Source: Flavobacterium sp. KACC 22761 (GTDB taxonomy: Bacteria; Bacteroidota; Bacteroidia; Flavobacteriales; Flavobacteriaceae). From it: DNA of 64,000 bases. The stretch lies in the NCBI RefSeq assembly GCF_034058155.1, contig NZ_CP139148.1, positions 4,588,001 to 4,652,000 of the forward strand, given 5' to 3'. The first letter of the stretch is position 1. Every line of letters starts with the position of its first letter. The notes under the pieces were generated by a model. The model saw only the letters and a list, made by a program, of their open reading frames with translations. It had not been told where the DNA came from and made no database searches. This document shows, one piece after another, positions 8,813-17,748 of this stretch. Both the position numbers and the translations under genes were made by a program.

Positions 8813-10183
8813 TTAATTTTTACTGACAAAATTCACTACATTTTCATGAATCGATTTCTCACCCTGAACATTTTCAGCAGTTACATTTGTCAAGAAAATA
8901 TTCTCTACCGGAAGTTCTTTCTGAGCTTGAATTCTCGAAATAAACTTCACATTGGTTGCTTTTATATTTTCAAAATGCACATTTTTTATTGGTGTCAAAC
9001 GTCGTTCAATTGTTGGAACCAAATCACGCCATTGATACAAAACATCGGTTTCTATTCCGAGAATTCCTGCGTCAATTTTTCCTGATTTAATATTTGTCAT
9101 GTGAATATTATTTACAAAACCGCCTCTTCTTTCATTGGTTTTAATGTATAAAAGATGATTTAGTTTTGCGCCATCCACGACAGTGCAATTATCAATAAAA
9201 ACATTTTCGATGCCACCTGAAAGTTCACTTCCAATCGCTACTAATTGATGTCCGTTTTTTACAGTACAATTTCGCATTACAATATTTTTAGAAGGCGTAC
9301 TTAGGGTCCAGGCATCTATTCCACAACCCGATTTAATTGCGATTGCATCGTCTCCCTGGTCAAAAACACAATTTTCGATCAATACATTTTGAGACATTTC
9401 CGGATCAACACCGTCATTATTATGTCCGTGTGCATAAACCTGAAGATTTCTTATCACGACATCTTTTGACAAAAACGGATGAATCGTCCAAAACGGACTG
9501 TTGGTAATCTTAACGCCATCCATTAAAATATTCTGGCAACGATTGAACTGAATAAAATGCGGACGCAAATTTGCTGTATCATTAACCATTTGTCTTTCTT
9601 CGACAGGTTTTTGGTAAGAAGCCAAATAATACAATCTCTTCAGACTTTCCATATGCGCTTTTGGGCGTGCGAACCATTTGGTCCAAACATCCATTTTTGC
9701 CTTCAATTCGCCTTCGCCTGTAATGGCAATATTTTTACACTGATAGGCATAAACCAGCGGCGAATAATTGTAGCATTCATAACCTTCCCAAGTGGAACGA
9801 ACAGCAGGCAGATAATCTTTTGGATCTTCAGAAAAAAGCAAAACCGCACCTTTTTCTAAATGCAGATTTACATTACTTTTAAAATGAATTTTCTTAGTCA
9901 GCCATTCGCCTTCCGGAATTATTACAATTCCTCCACCCGATTTATTGGCTTTTGAAATGGCTTTAGAAATTGCTTCAGAAGTTTTTTCTTTATCTCCTTT
10001 TACTGCTCCAAAATCAACAATCGAAAATTTCTTGCACTTGCTGAAATCAGGAATTTTGATTGCAGGCATTTCAAAAGGCGCTTTTACTACCACTTCTTTT
10101 TGCGTTACAAAAGTTGGATCTATCTGAAACGACAAAAACAGCAATGAAAGTAAAAGGGCAAAACAAATTGATATTTTTTTCAT
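8813..10183 (-). CDS. Secreted GH28 polygalacturonase-family enzyme
   Basis: 456 aa with a signal peptide (MKKISICFALLLSLLFLSFQ). Parallel beta-helix pectin hydrolase of family GH28. The four GH28 signatures are recognisable: NNDGVDPE (NTD-type, about residue 256), QGDDAIAIKSG (about 278), GHQLVAIGSE (GHG-type, about 312) and YIKTNERRGG (RIK-type). The Asp residues of DGVD and GDD are the expected catalytic ones. GH28 acts on galacturonan or on GalA-Rha linkages in rhamnogalacturonan; which one cannot be told from sequence alone. It is inserted between lutA and lutB, all on the same strand, so its expression is probably tied to lactate/rhamnose catabolism. Confidence 0.92.
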   Translation of the reverse strand: MKKISICFALLLSLLFLSFQIDPTFVTQKEVVVKAPFEMPAIKIPDFSKCKKFSIVDFGAVKGDKEKTSEAISKAISKANKSGGGIVIIPEGEWLTKKIHFKSNVNLHLEKGAVLLFSEDPKDYLPAVRSTWEGYECYNYSPLVYAYQCKNIAITGEGELKAKMDVWTKWFARPKAHMESLKRLYYLASYQKPVEERQMVNDTANLRPHFIQFNRCQNILMDGVKITNSPFWTIHPFLSKDVVIRNLQVYAHGHNNDGVDPEMSQNVLIENCVFDQGDDAIAIKSGCGIDAWTLSTPSKNIVMRNCTVKNGHQLVAIGSELSGGIENVFIDNCTVVDGAKLNHLLYIKTNERRGGFVNNIHMTNIKSGKIDAGILGIETDVLYQWRDLVPTIERRLTPIKNVHFENIKATNVKFISRIQAQKELPVENIFLTNVTAENVQGEKSIHENVVNFVSKN

Positions 10184-10195
10184 GATTATATTTTT

Positions 10196-10255
10196 GAAAA
10201 ATGGCTCACGGATTTTACGGATTAAACAGATTGGCGCAGATTTTTTAAATTTAAA
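10196..10255. repeat. Intergenic repeat of the gcgcagatt type
   Basis: The spacer between the GH28 start and the lutA stop holds the phrases CACGGATTTTACGGATT and GGCGCAGATTTTTT. Similar phrases recur at 4947-4970, 11060-11085 and 43420-43450 in this window (cgcagattt, gcagattc). It is non-coding and looks like an arm of a dispersed intergenic element. Confidence 0.4.
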
Positions 10256-10299
10256 CCAGCGAAAACCAGTTCAATCAATAAGATCTGTGTCCCAATTTT

Positions 10300-11037
10300 T
10301 TACGTCATTGTATTCAATATTTCGGCAATATGAATGGTTTTTACTCGACTGTTTTGTCTTCTTAAAATACCTTCCAAATGCATCAAACACGACATGTCTC
10401 CACCTGTTATATAATCTACATTTTGATTTTCATGATCTTTGATTCGGTCTTGTCCCATTTTTACTGAAACAGCTTCTTCTGTAACGCAGAATGTTCCTCC
10501 AAAACCGCAACATTCGTCTTTTCTGGATAATGAAACCAAATCCAAACCTTTGATTTTATAAAGCAATTGCTGTGGTTTTGAAAAAAATGGTGCGTTCAAT
10601 TCGGTCATCTGCGAAAGCTTTAAACCACGCTGACCGTGGCAACTTTGGTGCATTCCGACTCTATATGGAAAATTACCGTTTATTTGATGAATATCCAGAA
10701 TATCAATAATAAACTCGGTTAACTCGAATACTTTTTTACGCATTTCTGACGCGACAACTTCGAGTTTGTCATCATGCAAATGCTCTTTTACGTGCAAAAC
10801 GCAGCTTCCTGACGGACAAACGATATAATCAAATCCTGCAAAATTAGAAATAAAATTTGCGTTGCAGCCTTTCGTTAAATGCTCGTAACCGCTGTTTGCC
10901 ATTGGCTGTCCGCAACAGGTTTGACCCATAGGAAAATGAACATCACAGCCTAATTTTTGTAAAAGCTCATAAGTTGCGATTCCTACTTTTGGGTAAAACT
11001 GATCGACATAACACGGTATAAAAAGTCCGATTTTCAT
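10300..11037 (-). CDS. lutA: Lactate utilization protein LutA (CCG-domain Fe-S oxidoreductase)
   Basis: 245 aa, the usual length for LutA/LldE/YkgE. It has two cysteine-rich CCG domains, TCCGQPMANSGY (about residue 40) and ECCGFGGTFCVTEE (about 175), and the family start IGLFIPCYVDQFYPKVGIATYELL. With LutB and LutC it oxidises L-lactate to pyruvate. It is separated from lutB by the GH28 gene and small spacers. The order kinase, lutA, GH28, lutB, lutC on one strand suggests a single catabolic unit starting at rhaT, with possible internal promoters. Confidence 0.94.
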   Translation of the reverse strand: MKIGLFIPCYVDQFYPKVGIATYELLQKLGCDVHFPMGQTCCGQPMANSGYEHLTKGCNANFISNFAGFDYIVCPSGSCVLHVKEHLHDDKLEVVASEMRKKVFELTEFIIDILDIHQINGNFPYRVGMHQSCHGQRGLKLSQMTELNAPFFSKPQQLLYKIKGLDLVSLSRKDECCGFGGTFCVTEEAVSVKMGQDRIKDHENQNVDYITGGDMSCLMHLEGILRRQNSRVKTIHIAEILNTMT

Positions 11038-11100
11038 TCTTTATTCTTTTATTTTTTGCCCGCAGATTTAGCAGATCAAGCGGATTTATTCTCATTTTTT

Positions 11101-11121
11101 TGTCATTTCGACCGAAGGGGG
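11101..11121. repeat. Single arm of the gtcatttcgac inverted-repeat family
   Basis: TGTCATTTCGACCGAAGGGG matches the arm of the inverted repeats at 31421-31522 and 36121-36220, but no matching second arm is present here. It may be a decayed or partial copy. Confidence 0.45.
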
Positions 11122-11155
11122 ACTCGAACTGAAAAACTTGCATTGCAAAATACAG

Positions 11156-11219
11156 TTTATTAATTTTTAATTAATAATTATCAATTGTAAATTATTAATT
11201 GTAAATTATCAATTACTTA
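11156..11219. repeat. Degenerate heptamer repeat block (AATTGTA/AATTATC units)
   Basis: About eight consecutive 7-bp units such as AATTATC, AATTGTA, AATTATT, AATTGTA, AATTATC and AATTACT, ending at the kinase stop codon. The 7-bp period is kept while the unit sequence drifts. Other spacers carry blocks with the same period but different units (12586, 31555, 33099, 41968). Confidence 0.6.
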
Positions 11220-12578
11220 ATGCTTATAAAATTTCAAATCGATTAAATCATTTTGAATTGGCTTTGGATTCCAGTTGTCGTGAATCGCCAACGCTGCTCC
11301 CAATGCACTTGCTTGCGCCATCGATGCTGCATAAACTTCAATATCAGGATAAGCTTCTGCCAGCAAATTCATAAAAATCGAATTTTTACTAAACCCTCCA
11401 TCAACAAAAATTTTCTTAACAGGGCTATTGTGTATCACTAAATTAGTCGAAAAAACTTGTTGTTCGACTAAATCCAACATCAATTGATGATAAGCGGTTT
11501 CGTAACTTTTAAAAGTCGAAAGATCTCTTTTTTGAAATGGGCATTCTTTCAAAATATCAAAATCATATTTTTTAGGATAGATGATCTGAAAATGAAGCGC
11601 TCTTAAATTTGCTACAATATTTTTATCAAAATAAACATCTTTGAAAGTATCAAACGGAACATCAAAATGAGCCGCTAATCTTTTGGCTTGTACTTCATGT
11701 TCGTTGCCCGAAAACAATCTTGCTGCTTTTACCGGTTTTTCAGTATACTGCATATAACACAAACAATCTTTTTGAAGTTCATCAAAAGTCAGAGGCTTAT
11801 TATTGAACGGATTCAGTGAAATGCTCCAAGTTCCTGTTGATAATAAAACAAAAGGCTCCGTGAAATTAATTGTATATGGAATAATTGCCGATGAACTGTC
11901 ATGAAGTCCAACACCAATGGCCAAATCACCTTCTTTTTTCAAAACATCTTTTCCGTAATGCAAAGGCGGAATTTTCTCTGAAATGCCTTCATTTTCTAGC
12001 CATTTGTGATATTTCATTTTTTTGAAATTCCACAAATTAGTATGACAGCCAATGCTTGTAATATCGGCGAAAGCCTCATTTGTCAGCAGAAAACTCAAAT
12101 ATTGTGGCAAATGAAGACAATATTGCACTTTTTCAAAAAGCTCTGGTTTTTCTTCTTTAAGCCTATAAATCTGCATTCCAGAATTCAGGCTTCCTAAAAC
12201 TGGAGAAGCCGTTTTGACTGCAAATTTCTCCTCGCCTTTATATTTGTTGTAAAACGCTGTTTTTAATTCCTCTGGATAATCTTTTAAGTAATTATACAGA
12301 GGAGTCAAAACTTTTCCGTTTTCATCAATGTACACAAAACTAGCGCCGTATGTACTAAAATTGATTGCTTTTAAAACATAGTTAGACAGTTCTTTTATTT
12401 CGGATAATCGATCTAATATCCAGTTTTTCAGGACATCGATATCTTCACAAGGAAAACCATCTTCATCTGTGGTTTCATCAAGATTTACTGATTTTTCCCA
12501 AACAATCTTATAATTTTCGTCAAATAAAAAAACCTTTTTGTTTGTTTTACCAATATCAAAAATTGCAACTACATTCAT
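11217..12578 (-). CDS. FGGY-family carbohydrate kinase, probable L-rhamnulokinase
   Basis: 453 aa, cytoplasmic ASKHA-fold kinase. Motifs: phosphate-1 loop FDIGKTNKKVFLFD (residues 7-20), a central STGTWSISLNP (about 246), and a C-terminal FVDGGFSKNSIF with AASMAQASALGAALA. This is the FGGY plan. Position between rhamnose isomerase and the lactate genes makes L-rhamnulose the likely substrate, giving L-rhamnulose-1-phosphate for RhaEW. It does not look like the classical enterobacterial RhaB from its opening motif (DIGKTNKK), so it may be the non-orthologous flavobacterial type; fuculose or xylulose cannot be excluded from sequence alone. Confidence 0.82.
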   Translation of the reverse strand: MNVVAIFDIGKTNKKVFLFDENYKIVWEKSVNLDETTDEDGFPCEDIDVLKNWILDRLSEIKELSNYVLKAINFSTYGASFVYIDENGKVLTPLYNYLKDYPEELKTAFYNKYKGEEKFAVKTASPVLGSLNSGMQIYRLKEEKPELFEKVQYCLHLPQYLSFLLTNEAFADITSIGCHTNLWNFKKMKYHKWLENEGISEKIPPLHYGKDVLKKEGDLAIGVGLHDSSSAIIPYTINFTEPFVLLSTGTWSISLNPFNNKPLTFDELQKDCLCYMQYTEKPVKAARLFSGNEHEVQAKRLAAHFDVPFDTFKDVYFDKNIVANLRALHFQIIYPKKYDFDILKECPFQKRDLSTFKSYETAYHQLMLDLVEQQVFSTNLVIHNSPVKKIFVDGGFSKNSIFMNLLAEAYPDIEVYAASMAQASALGAALAIHDNWNPKPIQNDLIDLKFYKH

Positions 12579-12585
12579 TTTTTTA

Positions 12586-12667
12586 GTTATGAGTTTTGAG
12601 TTATGAATTATGAATTATTAGACTAAGTCTTTTTGTTTTTTAAACTCATAATTCATAACTCATAATT
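12586..12667. repeat. Inverted pair of heptamer blocks (TTATGAG type)
   Basis: The left arm 12586-12616 is a chain of TTATGAG-like heptamers and the right arm 12643-12667 is its reverse complement (ACTCATAATTCATAACTCAT). Together they form an imperfect hairpin filling the spacer between rhaI and the kinase. The same unit occurs at 33099-33173 and 39269-39297. Confidence 0.65.
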
Positions 12668-12668
12668 A

Positions 12669-13943
12669 TTACAATCCTGTTGCCATTGTTTTTAACCCTC
12701 TTTCTCCAATTAAATTGCTTCTAACAGCGAGAGAACGATACAATTCAACTGGATTCAAAGCAGCTCCAGAGCGCAAACGAGCTTCAGCAACTAATGCGCG
12801 AACATCTGTGCGGAAAGCATTTTGAAGAATTTCCTGCGCTTTTACCACGTCATTTTCTTCTTGAGCTTGCTCTAAAGCTTTTCTGTCCACAGAAAGTGCC
12901 TGTGCATAAGCAATCATAATCGCTTCAACAGATTGCAATAAATCTTCTAAAGGATCTTTGATATTGTGAGAAGCATCAATCATCCAGCCTAAATCTTTGG
13001 CGTGATTCATTCCTCTTGCGTCCATTCCTTCAACTAATTCATTGAAAATCAAGAATAATTGGTAAGGTTTTAATGCTCCGGCAGTTAAATCATCATCTCC
13101 GTATTTTGAATCGTTAAAATGGAAACCTCCTAATTTATTGTCCATCAACAAAATAGAAACAATTTGCTCAATGTTTGCATTTGGTAAATGGTGTCCTAAA
13201 TCAACAAGCGTTTTTGCTTTGTCTCCTAACTTTTGAACATATGAATACGATTGTCCCCAATCTGCAACAGTTGTTGAGTAAAAGTTTGGTTCAGCACATT
13301 TGTATTCTAAGAATAATTTCCAGTTTGAAGGTAATGCATCGTAGATTTCTTCTAAACTTTCTAATGTATTTTGATAAGCTTTTCTGAAGTTTAATTGCCC
13401 CGGAAAGTTAGATCCATCCGCTAACCAAACGGTTAATGAATTAGAACCTAATTCGATTCCGTGTTTGATCACTTCAATATTATGAGCAATTGCTTGTTTA
13501 CGAACTGCTTTATTTACGTTTTGCAACGAACCATATCTATACGTATGTTCTGCATTTGCCTGATCCTGAAACGTATTCGAGTTCATGGCATCAAACTTTA
13601 ATCCGTGCTGTGCTGCTAACGTTTTGATTGCTTTATAATCAGTCGGGATATCCCACGGAATATGAAGCGAAATCGCTCCAGAAGCATTGTTTAATTTATG
13701 AAGCAAACCTACATCTTCAATTTTTTCTTCTAATGAACGAGGCTCTCCTCCACCTGCAAAACGTCCAAATCTAGTTCCTCCAGTTCCTAAAGCCCAAGAT
13801 GGAATCGCGATTTGAAAATCAATTAATTTTTGAATAATCGATTCTGCATTTTCTATTTCTGATGCTGTAAAAGCAAATTTATTTTGATGTTTTTTCAGCA
13901 ATCCCTCATTATGAGATGCAATATTGTTTGATTCAATTAACAT
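12669..13943 (-). CDS. rhaI: L-rhamnose isomerase, RhaI type
   Basis: 424 aa TIM-barrel sugar isomerase of the Pseudomonas stutzeri L-rhamnose isomerase type (RhaI), not the E. coli RhaA type. It converts L-rhamnose to L-rhamnulose in the cytoplasm. Metal and catalytic positions seen in order: LEYKCAEPNFYST (Glu about 210), LVDLGHH (Asp about 249), GGFHFNDSKYGDDDL (His and Asp about 277-283). The N-terminal GTGGTRFGRFAGGGEPRS segment is typical of this isomerase subfamily. It lies between rhaEW upstream and the kinase downstream. A terminator-like hairpin precedes it, so its mRNA level may be set partly by read-through. Confidence 0.92.
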   Translation of the reverse strand: MLIESNNIASHNEGLLKKHQNKFAFTASEIENAESIIQKLIDFQIAIPSWALGTGGTRFGRFAGGGEPRSLEEKIEDVGLLHKLNNASGAISLHIPWDIPTDYKAIKTLAAQHGLKFDAMNSNTFQDQANAEHTYRYGSLQNVNKAVRKQAIAHNIEVIKHGIELGSNSLTVWLADGSNFPGQLNFRKAYQNTLESLEEIYDALPSNWKLFLEYKCAEPNFYSTTVADWGQSYSYVQKLGDKAKTLVDLGHHLPNANIEQIVSILLMDNKLGGFHFNDSKYGDDDLTAGALKPYQLFLIFNELVEGMDARGMNHAKDLGWMIDASHNIKDPLEDLLQSVEAIMIAYAQALSVDRKALEQAQEENDVVKAQEILQNAFRTDVRALVAEARLRSGAALNPVELYRSLAVRSNLIGERGLKTMATGL

Positions 13944-14042
13944 AGCATTTTATTTTAATAGCGCACAATGTACCACATTATATCGATTGCGCTCTCGGTT
14001 AATCTTAAATATTTTTTTGCATTTTTTTAGTTCTTTAATTTT

Positions 14043-14080
14043 AAAAAATCTAACGTCCGAAAACTTCCGAACGTTAGATT
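14043..14080 (-). terminator. Terminator-like hairpin between rhaEW and rhaI
   Basis: Arms 14047-14056 (AATCTAACGT) and 14071-14080 (ACGTTAGATT) are exact reverse complements. They extend inward with a mismatch, and the minus-strand 3' side runs into T residues. It lies 44 bp after the rhaEW stop. It could end the rhaT-rhaEW message or attenuate read-through into rhaI. Confidence 0.7.
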
Positions 14081-14123
14081 ACAAAAAACCACCTTTGTTT
14101 TAAACTTAAAAAAAACTAACAAT

Positions 14124-16265
14124 TTATCTGTAAAAGCCCATTCCGACACCGCCATCAACGTTTAGAGCGTTTCCTGTAGATTTATCTAATAAACCACCAA
14201 CGAAAGCAAAACACGCATTTGCGATATCATCTGGCAATATAATTTCATTTAATAAGGTACGTTTTGCGTAGTAAGCCGGCAATTCTTCAACTGTGATTCC
14301 GTATGCTTTTGCACGTCCTTCTGCCCATCCGCCCGACCAGATATTTGAATCTGAAATTACAGCGTCTGGATTTACTGTATTTACGCGAATTTTATCAGCT
14401 CCTAATTCAGCAGCCATTAAACGTGTCAAGTGTGCTTGAGCCGCTTTTGCAGAACCGTATCCAGGATTATTTGGACCTGCAACTACTGCATTTTTAGAAA
14501 CAATATTTACGATGTCTCCGCCAAAACCTTGTTTGCGCATTACTTCAATTCCAGCTTTAGAAACAATAAATTGTCCTTTTACCAAAATATCATACAATCT
14601 GTCCCACTCTTCTAAAGTGTGTTCAGCAATTGATTTAGAAATACTGATTCCGGCATTGTTTACAATAATATCGGCACCACCAAAAGCTAGAGAAGCCTGG
14701 TCAAATGCTTTTTCGGTACTGTCAGAATCAGTAACATTCAATAAAGTGCTTGAAACTGCATCTTTACCAAACAATTTCACAAACTCAGCTGTAGCCGATT
14801 CTAAACGCTCTTCATTAATATCATTGATTACTACACAAGCACCTTCTTGAGCAAATTTCTTAGCGATAGCTTTACCAATTCCGCCGGCAGAACCTGTAAT
14901 TACAGCGATTCTTCCTGACAATGCTTTTGGTTTTGGCATACGCTGTAATTTAGCTTCTTCCAACAACCAATATTCGATATCAAATGCTTCTTGGTGAGGC
15001 AATGAAGTATATTCTGAAACTGCTTCAGCACCTTTCATTACGTTTACCGCATTGATATAATATTCTGACGCCAAACGCGCCATTGTTTTATCTTTTGCAA
15101 AAGTGAACATTCCCACTCCAGGATATAAAATCACAACCGGGTTTGGGTCACGCATTGCTGGTGAATTTGATTTTTTGCATGCATTGTAGTAGTCTTTATA
15201 CATTGCACGATACGCTTCAAATGCGGGCGTTAATTTTGCTTTAATTGCTGCAACATCAGACAAATCTTCGTTTGGATCTAATTCCAAAACTAACGGACTG
15301 ATTTTAGTTCTTAAAAAGTGATCCGGACAAGAAGTTCCAAGCGGTGCTAATTTTGCCAAATCATTAGAATTAATGAATTCCAAAACTCTTGCATCATCTG
15401 TATAATGTCCAATCATGTGACGCTCAGACGAACAGAATCCTCTTAAAATTGGAGCTATTTTTGCCGCTTTCAATTTACGATCTGCTTCAGGAAGACTGTC
15501 GATTTTTTTGCCTCCAAAAACTGGACGTTTTTTTCCGTAGTTGCTTTCTAAATATTCAGCGCATTTCTCGATTACTTCCAGTGTATTAATATAACTTTCG
15601 TATGCAGTGTCACCCCAAGTGAATAAACCATGAGAACCTAACATAATACCGCGAAGTTTTTTTCCTTTTTTCTCAGCTTCTTCCAAACAGCTTCTTAATT
15701 GAAGTCCAAGGTCAAAACCAGGACGTTGCCAGCCAACCCAGCCAATTTCGCCATCAAATAATTCTTCGGTAATTTGCTTTCCATCTTTTGCAGCCGCAAT
15801 TGCAATTGCCGCATCTGGATGCAGGTGATCGATATGTTTGAAAGGCAAGAAACCGTGCAAAGGCGTATCGATAGAAGGTGCTTTTGAAGCCAAATCAAAA
15901 ATACAGTGATTGAACAATTCTACCATTTCATCTTCAAACTCAATTCCTCTGTACACATTTTCAAGATTGCGCAATCTGTCTAAATAAAGTGCCGCACAGC
16001 CTGATTTTGTCAAAGTTCCGATATCTCCTCCAGAACCTTTAATCCACATAACCTCAGAGCTTGCTCCCGTTAATGGATCTTTATCTGTAATTTTTACAGA
16101 AGTGTTTCCACCTCCGTAGTTTGTCAATCTTAAATCGGCTCCTAAAAGATTAGAGCGATAAATAAAAAGCGCTACTTCATCACCAGCTAATTCTTTTGCT
16201 TTAGCGTCATCCCAAAGATAGCTTACGTGCTTAAAATTCATATTATTTGTATTTATATTCGACAT
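14124..16265 (-). CDS. rhaEW: Bifunctional rhamnulose-1-phosphate aldolase / L-lactaldehyde dehydrogenase RhaEW
   Basis: 713 aa fusion. Residues about 1-430 are a class II (zinc) aldolase with DTPLHGFLPFKHIDHLHPDA (His cluster about 135-150) and GSHGLFTWGD (about 213). Residues about 445-713 are a short-chain dehydrogenase with the nucleotide loop TGSAGGIGKAIA (about 452), VNNAGIS and the YGSAK catalytic Tyr/Lys pair. The family cleaves L-rhamnulose-1-phosphate to DHAP plus L-lactaldehyde and oxidises the latter to L-lactate. Both halves keep their key residues. It follows rhaT by 26 bp. Making lactate rather than propanediol explains the nearby lutABC genes. Confidence 0.95.
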   Translation of the reverse strand: MSNINTNNMNFKHVSYLWDDAKAKELAGDEVALFIYRSNLLGADLRLTNYGGGNTSVKITDKDPLTGASSEVMWIKGSGGDIGTLTKSGCAALYLDRLRNLENVYRGIEFEDEMVELFNHCIFDLASKAPSIDTPLHGFLPFKHIDHLHPDAAIAIAAAKDGKQITEELFDGEIGWVGWQRPGFDLGLQLRSCLEEAEKKGKKLRGIMLGSHGLFTWGDTAYESYINTLEVIEKCAEYLESNYGKKRPVFGGKKIDSLPEADRKLKAAKIAPILRGFCSSERHMIGHYTDDARVLEFINSNDLAKLAPLGTSCPDHFLRTKISPLVLELDPNEDLSDVAAIKAKLTPAFEAYRAMYKDYYNACKKSNSPAMRDPNPVVILYPGVGMFTFAKDKTMARLASEYYINAVNVMKGAEAVSEYTSLPHQEAFDIEYWLLEEAKLQRMPKPKALSGRIAVITGSAGGIGKAIAKKFAQEGACVVINDINEERLESATAEFVKLFGKDAVSSTLLNVTDSDSTEKAFDQASLAFGGADIIVNNAGISISKSIAEHTLEEWDRLYDILVKGQFIVSKAGIEVMRKQGFGGDIVNIVSKNAVVAGPNNPGYGSAKAAQAHLTRLMAAELGADKIRVNTVNPDAVISDSNIWSGGWAEGRAKAYGITVEELPAYYAKRTLLNEIILPDDIANACFAFVGGLLDKSTGNALNVDGGVGMGFYR

Positions 16266-16291
16266 TTGGTTGTTTTGATTTTAGTTGATTT

Positions 16292-17362
16292 TTATAATGA
16301 ATTACCAATTCCGACTACGACAATCGAAAGCATGATTAATCCAATTCCCCACACAAAAGTTTGCATTGTTTTTTTAGAAACTCCTGTCCATTCTTTCAGA
16401 TAGAATCCCCAGAAATTAGCCGTCAAAATAATGGTTGACATATGCAGAATCCATGAACTTGCACCATTGCCTAATTTGCTCTCTCCCATGCCATAAAAGA
16501 AGAACTGCAAAAACCACATTGTTCCTGCAATTGCAGAAAACAGTACGTTTTTAGCAATTGGAGTATTTATATTGGTATAATCTGAAAAAGTTTTGTTTTT
16601 GAAATTCAGATAAATACACCATATAAAGTTAGTTGTTAGTCCGCCCCAAAGTATCACGATATAACTCACATTGTTTTGGAACAAAAATTCACCTTGATTC
16701 GGATTTGCTAATTTCCAAGCTTCATTTGCCACTTCCGCCATTGGCTTTGCCGCTTCAATTCCGAAATTGAAAAATGAGCTCAAAATACCTGAAACTATAG
16801 CAATGATCAATCCTTTTACCAAATTGAAATCTTTGTCTTTATCTTCATGACCTGTTGCAAAATCCTTTTCTTTCAGCATTCCTGCTTTTCCTAAAATAGC
16901 AATACCAAGAATACATATTAAAACTCCGGCCAAAACCATTTGTCCACCTGAATTCGCAAACATATCACTAATCGACTCTTTTCCTTCTACTGCATTAAAA
17001 TGATAGTAAATTGGTGGAATCAAAGCTCCAAAAGCAGAACAGAATCCTAGCGTAATTGAGTTTCCTAACGACATTCCTAAATAACGAACACCAAGACCAT
17101 AAGTAAGTCCGCCTACACCCCAAATCAATCCCATTATAAATGCTAATGCCTTAACTTGTGGTGCAGCTGTTGCGATGATTTCAGTAAAATTTGGAATCGT
17201 TAAATAAGCGGCAATTGGCGGCACAATAAGCCAAGAGAAAAAACCTCCTATAAGCCAGTAGCTTTCCCAAGCCCAATTTTTTACTTTCTTGAATGGCATA
17301 TAAAAACTGCCCGAAGAAAAACCTCCAATGGAGTGAAAAATAATACCGAGTAATGATTCCAT
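16292..17362 (-). CDS. rhaT: L-rhamnose/proton symporter RhaT
   Basis: 356 aa, about ten hydrophobic segments, the length and layout of the RhaT family (drug/metabolite transporter superfamily). The opening LLGIIFHSIGGFSSGSFYMP and the following WSYWL-like motif (NWAWESYWLIGGFFSWLIVP) are characteristic of RhaT. It imports L-rhamnose across the inner membrane with protons. It is the first gene of the minus-strand catabolic unit, and the direct-repeat operator lies 72 bp upstream of its start, tying uptake to the PUL promoters. Confidence 0.95.
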   Translation of the reverse strand: MESLLGIIFHSIGGFSSGSFYMPFKKVKNWAWESYWLIGGFFSWLIVPPIAAYLTIPNFTEIIATAAPQVKALAFIMGLIWGVGGLTYGLGVRYLGMSLGNSITLGFCSAFGALIPPIYYHFNAVEGKESISDMFANSGGQMVLAGVLICILGIAILGKAGMLKEKDFATGHEDKDKDFNLVKGLIIAIVSGILSSFFNFGIEAAKPMAEVANEAWKLANPNQGEFLFQNNVSYIVILWGGLTTNFIWCIYLNFKNKTFSDYTNINTPIAKNVLFSAIAGTMWFLQFFFYGMGESKLGNGASSWILHMSTIILTANFWGFYLKEWTGVSKKTMQTFVWGIGLIMLSIVVVGIGNSL

Positions 17363-17405
17363 TTAATAATTTTAGTTTGTGGTTATTGATAGTTAATCTG
17401 GTTTT

Positions 17406-17451
17406 GTAAAATAAGAGAATGTAAAAAAGAAAACTGTCCTGTACTATCCTT
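17406..17451 (-). promoter_or_regulatory. Direct-repeat operator and -7 box upstream of rhaT
   Basis: On the minus strand, AAGGATAGTACAGGACAG (17434-17451): two AGGA-type half-sites 10 bp apart. A -7-like box TATTTTAC lies at 17406-17413, 21 bp from the operator end. rhaT starts 44 bp further. It belongs to the family of eight sites described in the findings. Confidence 0.65.
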
Positions 17452-17748
17452 TATGATTTTACTAATTATGTTAAAACCCGTGAATATTGTAAATAAGAAG
17501 GGTTTTTAAGTAGAAAAATAAATTTAAAATTTCTATTTTAGCAATCGATTTCGTAATTATTATATCCTCAAACATTGATAAATAATGAAATCTCGAAAAA
17601 TATAAAATAAGCCTTATTTAATTTTGAGTCTTTGTGAGAAAAGTAACAATTAAGCCAATTTGTAAGCTTTAAACCCAAAATATTCTACACAATTTATAAT
17701 TCAAAATTAATCCTATTAAGTAATCGCCATAATCAACAAAACCACAAA
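17452..17748 (+). promoter_or_regulatory. Divergent spacer with weak candidate promoter for the GntR-type regulator
   Basis: AT-rich spacer with no ORF. The only candidate signal is TTTG at 17631-17634 followed 20 bp later by CCAATTTG at 17655-17662, a partial match to TAnnTTTG, about 87 bp before the regulator's start codon. No CAGGA-type operator faces this gene. Otherwise nothing recognisable. Confidence 0.25.
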
